Assembly: GCA_947632515.1 (NCBI GenBank) | Contig: CANRPO010000001.1 | Location: 186,001-250,000, forward strand | DNA from: an uncultured Lachnospiraceae bacterium | GTDB taxonomy: Bacteria > Bacillota > Clostridia > Lachnospirales > Lachnospiraceae | DNA: 64,000 nucleotides | Direction of reading: 5' to 3' | Shown here: positions 18,415-25,884 of the stretch, piece by piece | How positions within the stretch are numbered: the first letter of the stretch is position 1 | Layout: every line of letters begins with the position of its first letter | Translations under genes and position numbers: made by a program | Notes under the pieces: model-generated | Databases searched by the model: none | Seen by the model: the letters and a program-made list of their open reading frames with translations, nothing else | What the model was told of the DNA's origin: nothing

Positions 18415-19734
18415 TTGATAGAAGAATCATTTTTAAGAATACCGTATCACTTGAGGGGGATGGCGGTATTTTATAAAGGAAAACAGGAGTTGATAGCCAC
18501 CTATCGCTATGATGCCATGAACCGCCTGACCGGTGAGGACAGAGGCGGAACAGGGGAGAGGTATGCCTATGATCTGTGCGGGAACAGGCTGTTAAAGGAG
18601 CGGTACAGCGGCAGTTCCGTTGACGTGACCGAAGGGTACCGCTATAATGAAAGAAACGAACTGACCGGGCGTATCACAGCGGGAATCCTCACCACTTACC
18701 GCTATGATAAGAACGGCAGCATCCTGTCGGAAGAGGAAGAAGGGAGGAGGAGTGAATACCGATATGACCTGCTGAACCGCCAGATCTATGTCAGAACGCT
18801 TGACGGGAGAGAGCAGGAGAACCTCTACGACGGAGAAAATCTGCGTGCCGGACTTCTGGAGAACGGGAAGAAGACAACGTTCCTGTTCCATAACGGTGAA
18901 ATACTTGCGGAGAGTGACAGGGAGAGTGCGCCCATTAAAAGGTATCTCCGAGGTATAGGCTTATCCCATGTACAGACGCAGGATAATGAAACTTACCACG
19001 CCTGCCATCAGGATGAACAGGGCAGCACGGCATATATCACAGGACAGGGCAGAGAAACAGAAAACATTTATCAGTATGATGCTTTCGGGAATCTGTTAGA
19101 GAATAAGGAAAGCATCGAAAACCGCATCCTCTACACGGGTCAGCAGTACGACCAGGAGACGGGGCAGTATTACTTAAGAGCGAGGTACTATAATCCTGTA
19201 GTGGGCAGATTCTTACAGGAAGATACCTATCGTGGGGACGGGCTGAATCTCTATGCTTACTGTGCGAATAATCCGGTGGTTTATTATGATCCGAGCGGGC
19301 ATACATCCACAGAAAGTCCGTGTGCCATTGAAGGTACTCAAAAACCAACTGAAGAAACGCTGGCTGGCGGAGTTGGTGATTTAGTTCCCGAAATGAATAA
19401 TCAAACTGAAGTGATTCTTCCAAGTAAGCCTCATTGTAATAAGACAGAAGGACATTGGGAAACCATTTTAGATGAAGCTGAGCAAATGAAAAATAGCGGT
19501 GAATATTCAAAGATATATGTAAATAAAGGATTGAGCAATGAAGTGTCTGTGCCAAAAGGAGAGCATAATAATAGACCAGATATTATGGGCGTAAGAAGGG
19601 ACAATAATTTAATTGACCAAGTAGAAGTAGTTAGTAAAACAGATAATGTTAAGGATTTAAGAATTAGAATGAAATATAATCAGAGTATTTTAGGCGAAAG
19701 AGCAGGTTCTATAAAAGTTTTATATCCGAAGTAA
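18415..19734 (+). CDS. Rhs/YD-repeat tip 2 with PD-(D/E)XK-like nuclease toxin domain (N-terminally truncated)
   Basis: 439 codons from a TTG without ribosome site; an internal ATG at 18460 marks roughly where Rhs homology begins. YD repeats are visible (YRYDAMNRLTGE, YAYDLCGNRLL, YRYDKNGSILSE, YRYDLLNRQI), then the core end identical to tip 1 and the same linker. After LAGGV the C-terminus differs: a GHWETILDEAEQMK helix, then RPDIMGVRR and QVEVVSKTD, which resembles the D...E-x-x-x-K core of restriction-endonuclease-fold toxins. A full Rhs is typically over 1000 residues, so this is a tip without delivery regions. The immunity candidate starts 14 bases downstream. Confidence 0.65.
   Translation: MIEESFLRIPYHLRGMAVFYKGKQELIATYRYDAMNRLTGEDRGGTGERYAYDLCGNRLLKERYSGSSVDVTEGYRYNERNELTGRITAGILTTYRYDKNGSILSEEEEGRRSEYRYDLLNRQIYVRTLDGREQENLYDGENLRAGLLENGKKTTFLFHNGEILAESDRESAPIKRYLRGIGLSHVQTQDNETYHACHQDEQGSTAYITGQGRETENIYQYDAFGNLLENKESIENRILYTGQQYDQETGQYYLRARYYNPVVGRFLQEDTYRGDGLNLYAYCANNPVVYYDPSGHTSTESPCAIEGTQKPTEETLAGGVGDLVPEMNNQTEVILPSKPHCNKTEGHWETILDEAEQMKNSGEYSKIYVNKGLSNEVSVPKGEHNNRPDIMGVRRDNNLIDQVEVVSKTDNVKDLRIRMKYNQSILGERAGSIKVLYPK
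19006..19373 (+). repeat. 368-bp direct repeat, copy 2
   Basis: Second copy of the segment at 16783-17150; sequences diverge immediately upstream of 19006 and immediately after 19373. The tip at 20383 carries a diverged version of the core without the linker. Confidence 0.85.
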
Positions 19735-19748
19735 AGGAGGAATGTGAT

Positions 19749-20246
19749 ATGGGTAACCTTACAATTTCATTAACGATGTGGGGTGATTTGCACAATGATT
19801 ACAATTGGCTTGAATGGTATACTGACATGAAAAAAATATTTCAAATGTTTGAACTTAGTATTACACATTTAGGAGTAACGGGTTCACAATATCCAAAGAA
19901 GGTAGTTACTGTTGTGCGTAAAGAAAAAGAGATATTAGAAAACATTGAAAGTGGAAATCTTCCAACTGATTTTAGTTGCTATTCCCTTCCAAAAGATTAT
20001 AGGGCAGCCGTTTTTGATTATAATCTTTTAATTTATAGAGAAAGATTTTTGATAACGCTAATTGTGGAGAAGGAATATTATGAAGATAGAAAAATTGATT
20101 CATGCATAGAGATCTTCAATAAATATATCGACATGAAAAGGGGACAAATATATGAGATGGACAGAAAAGATACCCCGTGGCTGTATGCTATGGGGGAAAA
20201 CGACATTTCTTTTTACAAATCATTAAGAGTAATTAAAGATTTATAA
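19749..20246 (+). CDS. probable immunity protein for Rhs tip 2
   Basis: 165 residues, family not recognised. AAAGGAGG lies 10 bases before the ATG and 14 bases separate it from the toxin stop. Mixed alpha/beta pattern, starting with the strand NLTISLTMWGDL; aromatic and acidic residues are frequent. No export signal. Function assigned by position directly behind a nuclease toxin tip. Confidence 0.6.
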   Translation: MGNLTISLTMWGDLHNDYNWLEWYTDMKKIFQMFELSITHLGVTGSQYPKKVVTVVRKEKEILENIESGNLPTDFSCYSLPKDYRAAVFDYNLLIYRERFLITLIVEKEYYEDRKIDSCIEIFNKYIDMKRGQIYEMDRKDTPWLYAMGENDISFYKSLRVIKDL

Positions 20247-20315
20247 ATATAGATAACAGATTTTAGTTGAGTATGTAGATTTCATTTCAATTGTATTTGA
20301 CATTTCCTAAATTGA

Positions 20316-20355
20316 GAAGAGATGATCCCGTAAAGAGGAACATCTCTTCCTTTGT
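20316..20355 (+). terminator. hairpin terminator after immunity 2
   Basis: GAAGAGATG at 20316-20324 pairs perfectly with CATCTCTTC at 20341-20349; CTTTGTT follows. It separates the tip 2 unit from tip 3. Confidence 0.55.
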
Positions 20356-20382
20356 TATTATGTAATCCTATAGGAGAAACGC

Positions 20383-21153
20383 ATGGAGGGCGTAATTGAC
20401 TCCGAGGAAAGGTACTGCTACAATGAAAGAAATGAGCTGACCGAGCGCATCAGAGAGGGAAGTCTTACTGCCTACCGCTATGATAAGAACGGCAGTTTAA
20501 TCAGCGAGAAGGAAGGTGGGAAAGAAACAGCTTACGGATACGATCTCCTGAACCGTCAGATAACAGTATCCCTGCCGGACGGAAGGAAGCAGGAAAACCT
20601 CTATGACGGAGAAAATCTGCGTGCAGGGCTTATGGAGAATGGGAAGAAGACAACGTTCCTGTTCTACAATGGAGAGATACTTGCGGAGAGTGACGGGGAG
20701 AGTGCGCCCATAAGGAGATACCTGAGAGGGCAAAGTCTGTGCGGCATAGAAGAATCCGGCACAGGTCTGCGCCATTCCTATCATCAGGACGAGCAGGGCA
20801 GCACGGCGTATATCACAGGACAGGATAGAGCAGTTGAGAACTTCTATCAGTATGATGCTTTTGGGAATCTGTTAGAGAATAAGGAAAGCATCGAAAACCG
20901 CATCCTGTACACGGGCCGGCAGTACGACCGGGAAACGGGGCAGTATTATTTGAGGGCAAGGTACTATAATCCCGTAGTGGGCAGATTCTTGCAGGAAGAT
21001 ACTTACCATGGGGATGGGCTGAATCTGTATGCTTACTGTGCGAATAATCCGGTAATGTATTATGACCCGAGTGGGCATCAAAAATGTAAAAATAATACTC
21101 AAAAAGCAGAGGATGAAACACCAGCTAATAAGGTTATAGGAGATAACAAATGA
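20383..21153 (+). pseudogene. Rhs/YD-repeat tip 3, toxin domain lost
   Basis: 256 codons with YD repeats (YRYDKNGSLISE, YGYDLLNRQITV) and the Rhs core end up to YYDPSGH. It differs from tips 1 and 2 at scattered positions, so it is an older or separately acquired copy. After the border only 24 residues remain (QKCKNNTQKAEDETPANKV...), too short for a toxin. Its last four bases overlap the ATG of the next gene. The usual toxin has been deleted, leaving an empty core and a presumed immunity gene. Confidence 0.65.
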
Positions 21154-21551
21154 GTGAATGTATAATTTGTAAAGGAAATGCTCAATTAAGTGTTTTGGGT
21201 TTTTCAATAATTGATGCGAGCGATTTTTTGATGCGAGGTGCATTTTGGTTAGGTGGAACAAGTGATATATGGACATTTAAGTATATGGGAAAGGAGATAG
21301 ATACTATTATCACTGACGCACAAAGTCAGATGCATAATGGAATGCGATTTGAGGATACGCAGATATATAAGGTAATCAATTGTTTAGTAGACAATAAAAT
21401 TTGCTTTGCAATGTGGTATGATGATTATATAGAGGAATTAAATGTGTGTAATACAAAAGATGAAGTATTAAAAGCCTGTTATGAACAGATCATGGATGAA
21501 AATGGAATGTGTGAAGTGTATATAGTTGCAAAAATCTATCGTTCCCGATGA
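21150..21551 (+). CDS. probable immunity protein of the lost tip 3 toxin
   Basis: 133 residues, unknown family. The ATG overlaps the stop of tip 3 (ATGA) and AGGAGAT is 9 bases upstream, inside the rhs frame. It begins with a CIICKGN motif and contains aromatic-rich stretches (FAMWYDDYIEEL). The coupling to a truncated Rhs suggests an immunity gene left after toxin loss; a small effector is the alternative. Confidence 0.5.
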   Translation: MSECIICKGNAQLSVLGFSIIDASDFLMRGAFWLGGTSDIWTFKYMGKEIDTIITDAQSQMHNGMRFEDTQIYKVINCLVDNKICFAMWYDDYIEELNVCNTKDEVLKACYEQIMDENGMCEVYIVAKIYRSR

Positions 21552-21714
21552 TGGTTCTCAAAGACGGAGATGCTGACAAAGCCGCCACGTTGAACAATCT
21601 GTTTGACGAAATATATATTCGGGACATATGAGTTGCGGCTGAGGGGCTACAACGTAGATGTGGGAGTCGTAACGCTCGCACAGAAGCAAAACGAGAGAGA
21701 CAGTAATAATAGAA
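21551..21714 (+). pseudogene. second relic of a DUF4143/AAA_14 ATPase
   Basis: Two pieces in different frames: KDGDADKAATLNNLFDEIYI, the family segment before its DUF4143 domain, ends at a TGA at 21629-21631; overlapping it in the +1 frame is YELRLRGYNVDVGVV, the DUF4143 nuclease-like strand region. The parts between and after are deleted. Together with the remnant at 15881 this shows repeated decay of such ATPase genes around the Rhs tips. Confidence 0.55.
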
Positions 21715-21717
21715 TGG

Positions 21718-21996
21718 ATGAATGTTATAAGTAAAGGAAACACATATCATTGGGATGATACGTTTGGTTCAGATGGATATTTAGTTGGCCATGGGCTGGG
21801 AAATCCGGATGCTTCAATGTCACATCTCCAAATACATCCACTGAGACGGAAGGTAATAAGAATTTTCTTTAAAGGAGTAAATGAAATTTATAAAGATGAT
21901 ATAAAGGGAATTACAGCTTTGGAAAAGGAGTTAATAAATTACTTAAATGATTTTTCTCTGTTAAAACCAGAGTGGCATTGTGATAATTTATTATAA
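21718..21996 (+). pseudogene. probable Rhs-type toxin C-terminus fragment
   Basis: A 92-codon frame with no ribosome site. It starts KGNTYHWDDTFGSDG and continues GHGLGNPDASMSHLQIHP, a His-rich pattern resembling the last part of secreted nuclease or peptidase-type polymorphic toxins, then a helical acidic tail. No Rhs border precedes it. Probably a detached toxin end belonging with the immunity-like gene at 22043. Confidence 0.4.
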
Positions 21997-22042
21997 TTTA
22001 TTTTGGACTTAAAGTTTTAAAAGATTTTGGGGTGATTTAATC

Positions 22043-22417
22043 ATGAAATTGGATAAAGACAATATTATTAAGCAGTATGAAGAAAGTGGACAGATTATGC
22101 TTGAGGCCACCTTAAATGGTAATTATAGAAGAAATAATAGAGAGGGTGATAAGTTACTGAAGATTTTTAAGGTATTTGAGCAAGATCGAGAACTGGCAAG
22201 AGAATGTATTCCCGAATTGCTGAAAAGTGAAAATGTAGTTGTGAGAACAAAGGCGGCAGCATACTGTTTAGCACTGAACGAGAGTGTAGATGTCGGCGAA
22301 TCTGTATTGGAGGAAATCAGTAGAGCACCTCAATATGGTATTTTTAGACTTAATGCCGAGATGACTTTGGAAAAATGGAGAAAAAACGGTGAACTGCGGT
22401 TATATATCAAGGAATAG
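22043..22417 (+). CDS. HEAT-like helical protein, DUF2019-type immunity protein
   Basis: 124 residues with GGGGTGA 10 bases before the ATG. The helical repeat pattern (LARECIPELLKSENVVVRT, KAAAYCLALNESVDVG, GIFRLNAEMTLEKWRKNG) matches DUF2019-type proteins that often sit behind polymorphic toxins. It follows the toxin fragment at 21718. Between 22400 and 22543 another frame reads like a protein end (LTELFLYLEVNGRLYYYIRE), another immunity remnant. From 22544 to 22757 no clear gene is seen. Confidence 0.55.
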   Translation: MKLDKDNIIKQYEESGQIMLEATLNGNYRRNNREGDKLLKIFKVFEQDRELARECIPELLKSENVVVRTKAAAYCLALNESVDVGESVLEEISRAPQYGIFRLNAEMTLEKWRKNGELRLYIKE

Positions 22418-22741
22418 CTATGCAAAATTGACAGAGTTGTTTCTATACCTCGAAGTCAATGGACGATTATATTATTATATTCGGGAAGAGGACTTGAAAG
22501 ACAAAAAGTTTGAAAAATTCTGGTTTATTGCGCAATGGTACTAAACTTTCTTTTATTAAGGTAAACATTTGCCAAATTGAGAATGAACTATCTATAAAGT
22601 CATGTATTTATTCTATAGGTGTTAGCCCGTAAATGCGTTGGTAATATATTTAAGGCTGTTTTATGGGGAATCTGGCAAGATGAGTTTATGAAACTTGGAT
22701 CTGTTGAAAAAATGAACGAGACTATAGGCGGAAGTAATATC

Positions 22742-22975
22742 GCCAAGGACATATTCATCATTTTTCATCACTTTTTCTCGGAGCGTCTTGTCTGCCATGC
22801 TCTAAGTCATGGAGAATGACACGTTTCAATCTATCCTCCACGCTTTGGGTACCGGTATTAGAAAAATGTACCTTGACTAAGTAGGTTGTCTTATCAATCT
22901 TCTTTTGCAAGCAGGACGTTGATCGCCCTGTGATGTTGGTCTGGATATTGTCGCTCATTGCCCCTCCTTCAAAAT
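22742..22975 (-). repeat. tnpW duplication, copy 1 (other copy 24078-24305)
   Basis: The two segments match closely from GCCAAGGACATATTCATC to the tnpW start. Downstream flanks differ completely: copy 2 runs into the recombinase relic while copy 1 runs into island sequence. Confidence 0.75.
22758..22958 (-). CDS. tnpW: TnpW-like transposon-encoded small protein, copy 1
   Basis: 66 residues on the minus strand, start at 22958 with a strong GAAGGAGGGGC site. Characteristic centre SCLQKKIDKTTYLVKVHFSN and a C-terminal amphipathic helix (VEDRLKRVILHDLEHG). TnpW-like proteins accompany the TnpX-type large serine recombinases of Tn4451/Tn5397-like elements in Firmicutes; their function is not well known. 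The segment 22742-22975 is a near-identical duplicate of 24078-24300, differing at a small number of positions. No recombinase follows this copy. Confidence 0.65.
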   Translation of the reverse strand: MSDNIQTNITGRSTSCLQKKIDKTTYLVKVHFSNTGTQSVEDRLKRVILHDLEHGRQDAPRKSDEK

Positions 22976-23018
22976 AAAAAAGGCAAGAAGCGCTTTTGAC
23001 CTATTATGAAAATTTTTG

Positions 23019-23047
23019 TTGAATGTACGTGGAAAGTGTGGTATAGT
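23019..23047 (+). promoter_or_regulatory. promoter of the antitoxin RNA
   Basis: TTGAAT at 23019-23024, exactly 17 bases, then TATAGT at 23042-23047. Predicted start near 23054. No coding frame follows, only a hairpin-rich stretch. Confidence 0.65.
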
Positions 23048-23053
23048 GTTATC

Positions 23054-23157
23054 AGAAAAGGAAAGCACCCACTCCAAAGTGGATGCTCCTGGTTAAGCTA
23101 ATGTCCTTACGGACACCGCCTATCCTGTGTTGCAGACAGGATAGGCATTTTTATTTT
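23054..23157 (+). ncRNA. probable antisense antitoxin RNA of a type I module
   Basis: About 100 nt from the promoter at 23019 to a terminator hairpin (arms 23118-23128 and 23136-23146, GCCTATCCTGT) followed by ATTTTTATTTT. A first hairpin covers GCACCCACTCC...GGATGCTC near 23064-23090. The RNA converges on the small toxin gene and overlaps its stop codon and 3' untranslated region, the layout of RatA/txpA and SR4/bsrG. On the minus strand the first hairpin (GCATCCAC with GTGGGTGC, then CTTTCCTTTT) would terminate the toxin mRNA, giving roughly 90 bases of overlap. Confidence 0.6.
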
Positions 23158-23270
23158 CGCTTTTTCTTTCTCTTTTGGAGAAAGGCAAGCAACGCCACAA
23201 TCAGGCTACCATAGGCACATAACAAAGTTAATATGCCGATGAAAATCGAAATGATTTCAAAAGCTGTCAT
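23151..23270 (-). CDS. holin-like small hydrophobic toxin (type I TA)
   Basis: 39 residues on the minus strand. The start at 23270 is supported by a strong GGGGAGGTGG site; a longer frame upstream has none. One transmembrane segment (about 5-31) with a KRKKKRK tail, and the N-terminus MTAFEIISIFIGIL matches the putative holin-like toxin family of Firmicute mobile elements. Such peptides depolarise the membrane when expressed without their antisense RNA, which is predicted at 23054-23157. It lies between the two tnpW copies and may have stabilised the mobile element. Confidence 0.7.
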   Translation of the reverse strand: MTAFEIISIFIGILTLLCAYGSLIVALLAFLQKRKKKRK

Positions 23271-23427
23271 ATAACGCCACCTCCCCTCTAACGTACTATG
23301 TACGTTTTGTATTACTGGCAAGCCGGTCATTAAGCTTTGGGAGGCTGCCACCCTGTCATGGGCACTTTCCTATGGCTTTCGCCACGTTACCAATATACCA
23401 TTTCCGACATCACATTTCAACCGTTTT

Positions 23428-24069
23428 CTACAATTCTTCCTCCCTTCGTTTCCCTCTGCTCTGCATTTTATCCTGCTGTCTGCCCTCGTTCTGCTCCACA
23501 CGTTCAAGGTTGGCTTTGTTATAGCTTATCACTTCCGCAAATGCAAGGTCGTGACACGCCCTCGCCCTCTCGTTCCGAAGTGTCGGCATTTCCTTTTCAA
23601 GCCGCTCCCGTTCCGTCCTCCACGCTTTCGGGGTTATCCTTTCCCCCTCTGAAAGCAGCATTTTCAGGTCTGCCCTTGTGTTTTCATACATCGCCAGTTC
23701 ATGCTCATGCTCTTTGTCGTATTTCATTTTCTTCAGGCCGCTCAAAGACTTGCTCATATCATAAACCGCCTTGTACGGCTCATAAGTCATCCGAAATATC
23801 CGCCGGACGATGGGCGCTGCCACTTCATCAATCACCCATCTGTTTTTGTCCCCGCTGTCTTTCAGATAGCCGTATGGCGGGCTGCTCGCAACGTGCTTTC
23901 CACTTTCGCATTTTGCCTTAAATGTTGACTTGATCTTCTTGCTGATGTCCTTTGCATAGTATTCGTTGATCACATCCCGGAATGGGAGGAAATCATCATC
24001 GAATCCCGAATCTGTGTCCACGCCCTCATTGACTGCGATCAGCCTTACATTCGCTCTGCGGAGCTGCTC
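23428..24069 (-). pseudogene. TnpX-like large serine recombinase, truncated and internally deleted
   Basis: The frame begins after a stop at 24070-24072 and reads RRANVRLIAVNEGVDTDSGF, FRDVINEYYAKDISKKIKST, PPYGYLKDSGD and PIVRRIFRM: the end of the resolvase domain and start of the Recombinase domain. The N-terminal catalytic domain with the nucleophilic Ser is missing. After RMTYEPYKAVYDM it jumps to the distal coiled-coil part (KMKYDKEHEHELAMYENTRA), so the zinc-ribbon region is largely deleted. It directly follows tnpW copy 2. Non-functional relic of a Tn4451-type element. Confidence 0.75.
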
Positions 24070-24077
24070 CTATTGCA

Positions 24078-24305
24078 GCTTGCCAAGGACATATTCATCA
24101 TTTTTCATCACTTTTTCTCGGAGCGTCTTGTCTGCCATGCTCTAAGTCATGGAGAATGACACGTTTCAATCTATCCTCCACGCTTTGGGTACTGGTATTA
24201 GAAAAATGTGCCTCGACTAAGTAGGTTGTCTTATCAATCTTCTTTTGCAAGCAGGACGGCGTCTGCCCTGCGGTGTTGATCTGGATATTGTCGCTCATGT
24301 TCCTT
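24078..24305 (-). repeat. tnpW duplication, copy 2 (other copy 22742-22975)
   Basis: See copy 1. This copy keeps the ancestral neighbour, the recombinase relic, immediately downstream on the minus strand. Confidence 0.75.
24098..24298 (-). CDS. tnpW: TnpW-like transposon-encoded small protein, copy 2
   Basis: 66 residues, start ATG at 24298 with AGAAGGAAC upstream. Nearly identical to the copy at 22758-22958 except around residues 7-14 and 29-36. It precedes the truncated TnpX-like recombinase on the same strand, the normal order in Tn4451-like elements. Confidence 0.65.
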   Translation of the reverse strand: MSDNIQINTAGQTPSCLQKKIDKTTYLVEAHFSNTSTQSVEDRLKRVILHDLEHGRQDAPRKSDEK

Positions 24306-24392
24306 CTTTTGGGCTCAAAAAAGCGCATGATCCACAATTTACTGTTCCATGCGCCTTTACGCTGTTGTTTTGATATTTAATTGTTTCTTCGT

Positions 24393-24918
24393 TTATGATA
24401 ATTGCATAACTTCTTTTTCAATTTCTTCTATGTCATCTGATGTCAATTCGGGGAAAAAAGAGGGTATTTCTTCTACTGATATTCGCCCTTTTTTTAAAAT
24501 TGTTATCGCATTTCTTTTAGTCGTTTCTCTTGCCATATCTTTCGCATAAGTCCTCATAATCTGCTCATCATCAAATAAACTCATCATAATCGTTACTACC
24601 TCCACTTCCTTGCTGCTTAAATACTGTTTTAAGATATTCCTGTCCTTGCAAATACGGATCGTTTCTGTAACTGCCTGTTTCGTCATTCCATGCTTTTTGA
24701 TCTGTTCATTAAAAACTTTGCAAAAAACAATGTACTCATTGATAATGTTGTTCTGATCGCTTTCATAGATCACTTTGGCTTTTATCTCAATGTCAATATC
24801 TGCACCGTCAAAAAACTCCTGGGCAATTCTTCTTATCTTGAAAAAGGTCTAAAAACACACTGTTTTTTGCGGTACGTTTTGCCTTGACTTCCTGTGTCTG
24901 CTTTGTATCGTCCGACAC
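24393..24918 (-). pseudogene. Rpn-family recombination-promoting nuclease, internal deletion
   Basis: A GTG at 24918 with GAGGTGGT upstream starts the typical Rpn N-terminus (KAKRTAKNSVFLDLFQDKK). At once the sequence jumps, with frame change, to the family's distal part: RRIAQEFFDGADIDIEIKAK, VIYESDQNNIINEYIVFCK, FNEQIKKHGMTKQAV, CKDRNILKQYL and SLFDDEQIM, ending at 24393. The middle with the PD-(D/E)XK catalytic residues is missing. A relic of a gene related to transposase_31/Rpn proteins. Confidence 0.7.
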
Positions 24919-25040
24919 CTTACCACCTCTATTTCTAAAAATCTGTGGCATCTGCCACACTTCAATTATATAAAAAATCATCTATCTTTACAATAAAATT
25001 CACATTAAATTTCTTCCTCAAAGGCTGGGAATAAAGAATT

Positions 25041-25306
25041 TTCACTGCCAGAGAAACATGGTATGATAATATAGGATATTCTAAATTGATTATAGATCCT
25101 GAATCAAATACAGTTTGGCATTTTGTTTTTAAATCTCAATAAAAAGGAATGCACTAAGTATGCGAGAGATGATCTGTGATTTTGCAACCCATAGTTTGTG
25201 CAATAAAAACCGGGATATGGAAGTTTCTAATTTTTCGTTAATCATAGACACATTGGAACCGGTTATCGGGTTGCAAACGGGGAAGTTACTGAGGTATATG
25301 ACTTAA
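25041..25306 (+). pseudogene. two short remnants of toxin/immunity-like genes
   Basis: 25041-25142 reads FTARETWYDNIGYSKLIIDP and ends HFVFKSQ with a stop; it looks like the natural end of a small protein but has no start. 25160-25306 is a 48-codon frame from an ATG with an AAAAAGGA site slightly too distant. Families not recognised. From 24919 to 25040 nothing is seen. Confidence 0.3.
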
Positions 25307-25337
25307 CCAAAAAATTTTGAAAAAAATAATAAAATAT

Positions 25338-25524
25338 TTATTTATGCTGATATATTATGGATTAATACAATCATTGAAATAGAAGAAATATTATATTTGT
25401 TTAAAAGAATCCAAATATTGAACCAAGTGATATAGCGCTATGGGATGAAGACGAAACGATCGATGGTACAGCAGCGTTAGTTGTTTTAGAGGATGGTAAG
25501 GTGAGAGTTATAAATCGTTTATAG
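25338..25524 (+). pseudogene. frameshifted immunity-like gene remnant
   Basis: One frame reads FIYADILWINTIIEIEEILY; a neighbouring frame continues NPNIEPSDIALWDEDETIDG and ends VLEDGKVRVINRL with a stop at 25522-25524. Together they resemble the last 60 residues of a small acidic immunity protein with a frameshift near 25410. From 25525 to 25689 no coding sequence is recognisable. Confidence 0.3.
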
Positions 25525-25689
25525 AGAAAAGAGAGCCGGGTAAAATTAAAAGTTTATATTGGGATTAATGCTTAATATTCAAATAGGAACACAGAATCCA
25601 ACTCATAGGCTGAGGTCTTATAAGAATGCGAAAGTCCGAACCGGGTTTCATAACCCCATCGACGTATTTTACAGAAAGGCAGATTAGAA

Positions 25690-25884
25690 ATGAATAAGAT
25701 ATTTGAAGATGAGTTTATGGATTTACAATCAGCATTAATATCGCTGTGTATGGAAGTGTCGTGGCAAAAAGTCGGCAGGATTTATGCATATTGCTCTAAT
25801 GAAAAGGAAACGTGCTCGGCGCAAACCGGGAAAAGCGCAGGAAAAATATTTTCGGAATGGATGTCGGAAATAAGGAGAAGATGA
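25690..25884 (+). pseudogene. DUF600/YezG-like immunity protein remnant
   Basis: 64 codons. The start MNKIFEDEFMDLQSALISLC and the following GRIYAYCSNEKETCS resemble the N-terminus of YezG/DUF600-type immunity proteins, normally about 120-150 residues. Afterwards the sequence changes to a basic tail, as expected after a deletion or frameshift. The stop overlaps the next gene's ATG. Confidence 0.4.

Noticed and set aside
16663-21153. Repeated Rhs segments considered as CRISPR-like or other repeat array.
   Set aside because: The repeats are coding YD-repeat cores with different coding ends, not short regular repeats with spacers.
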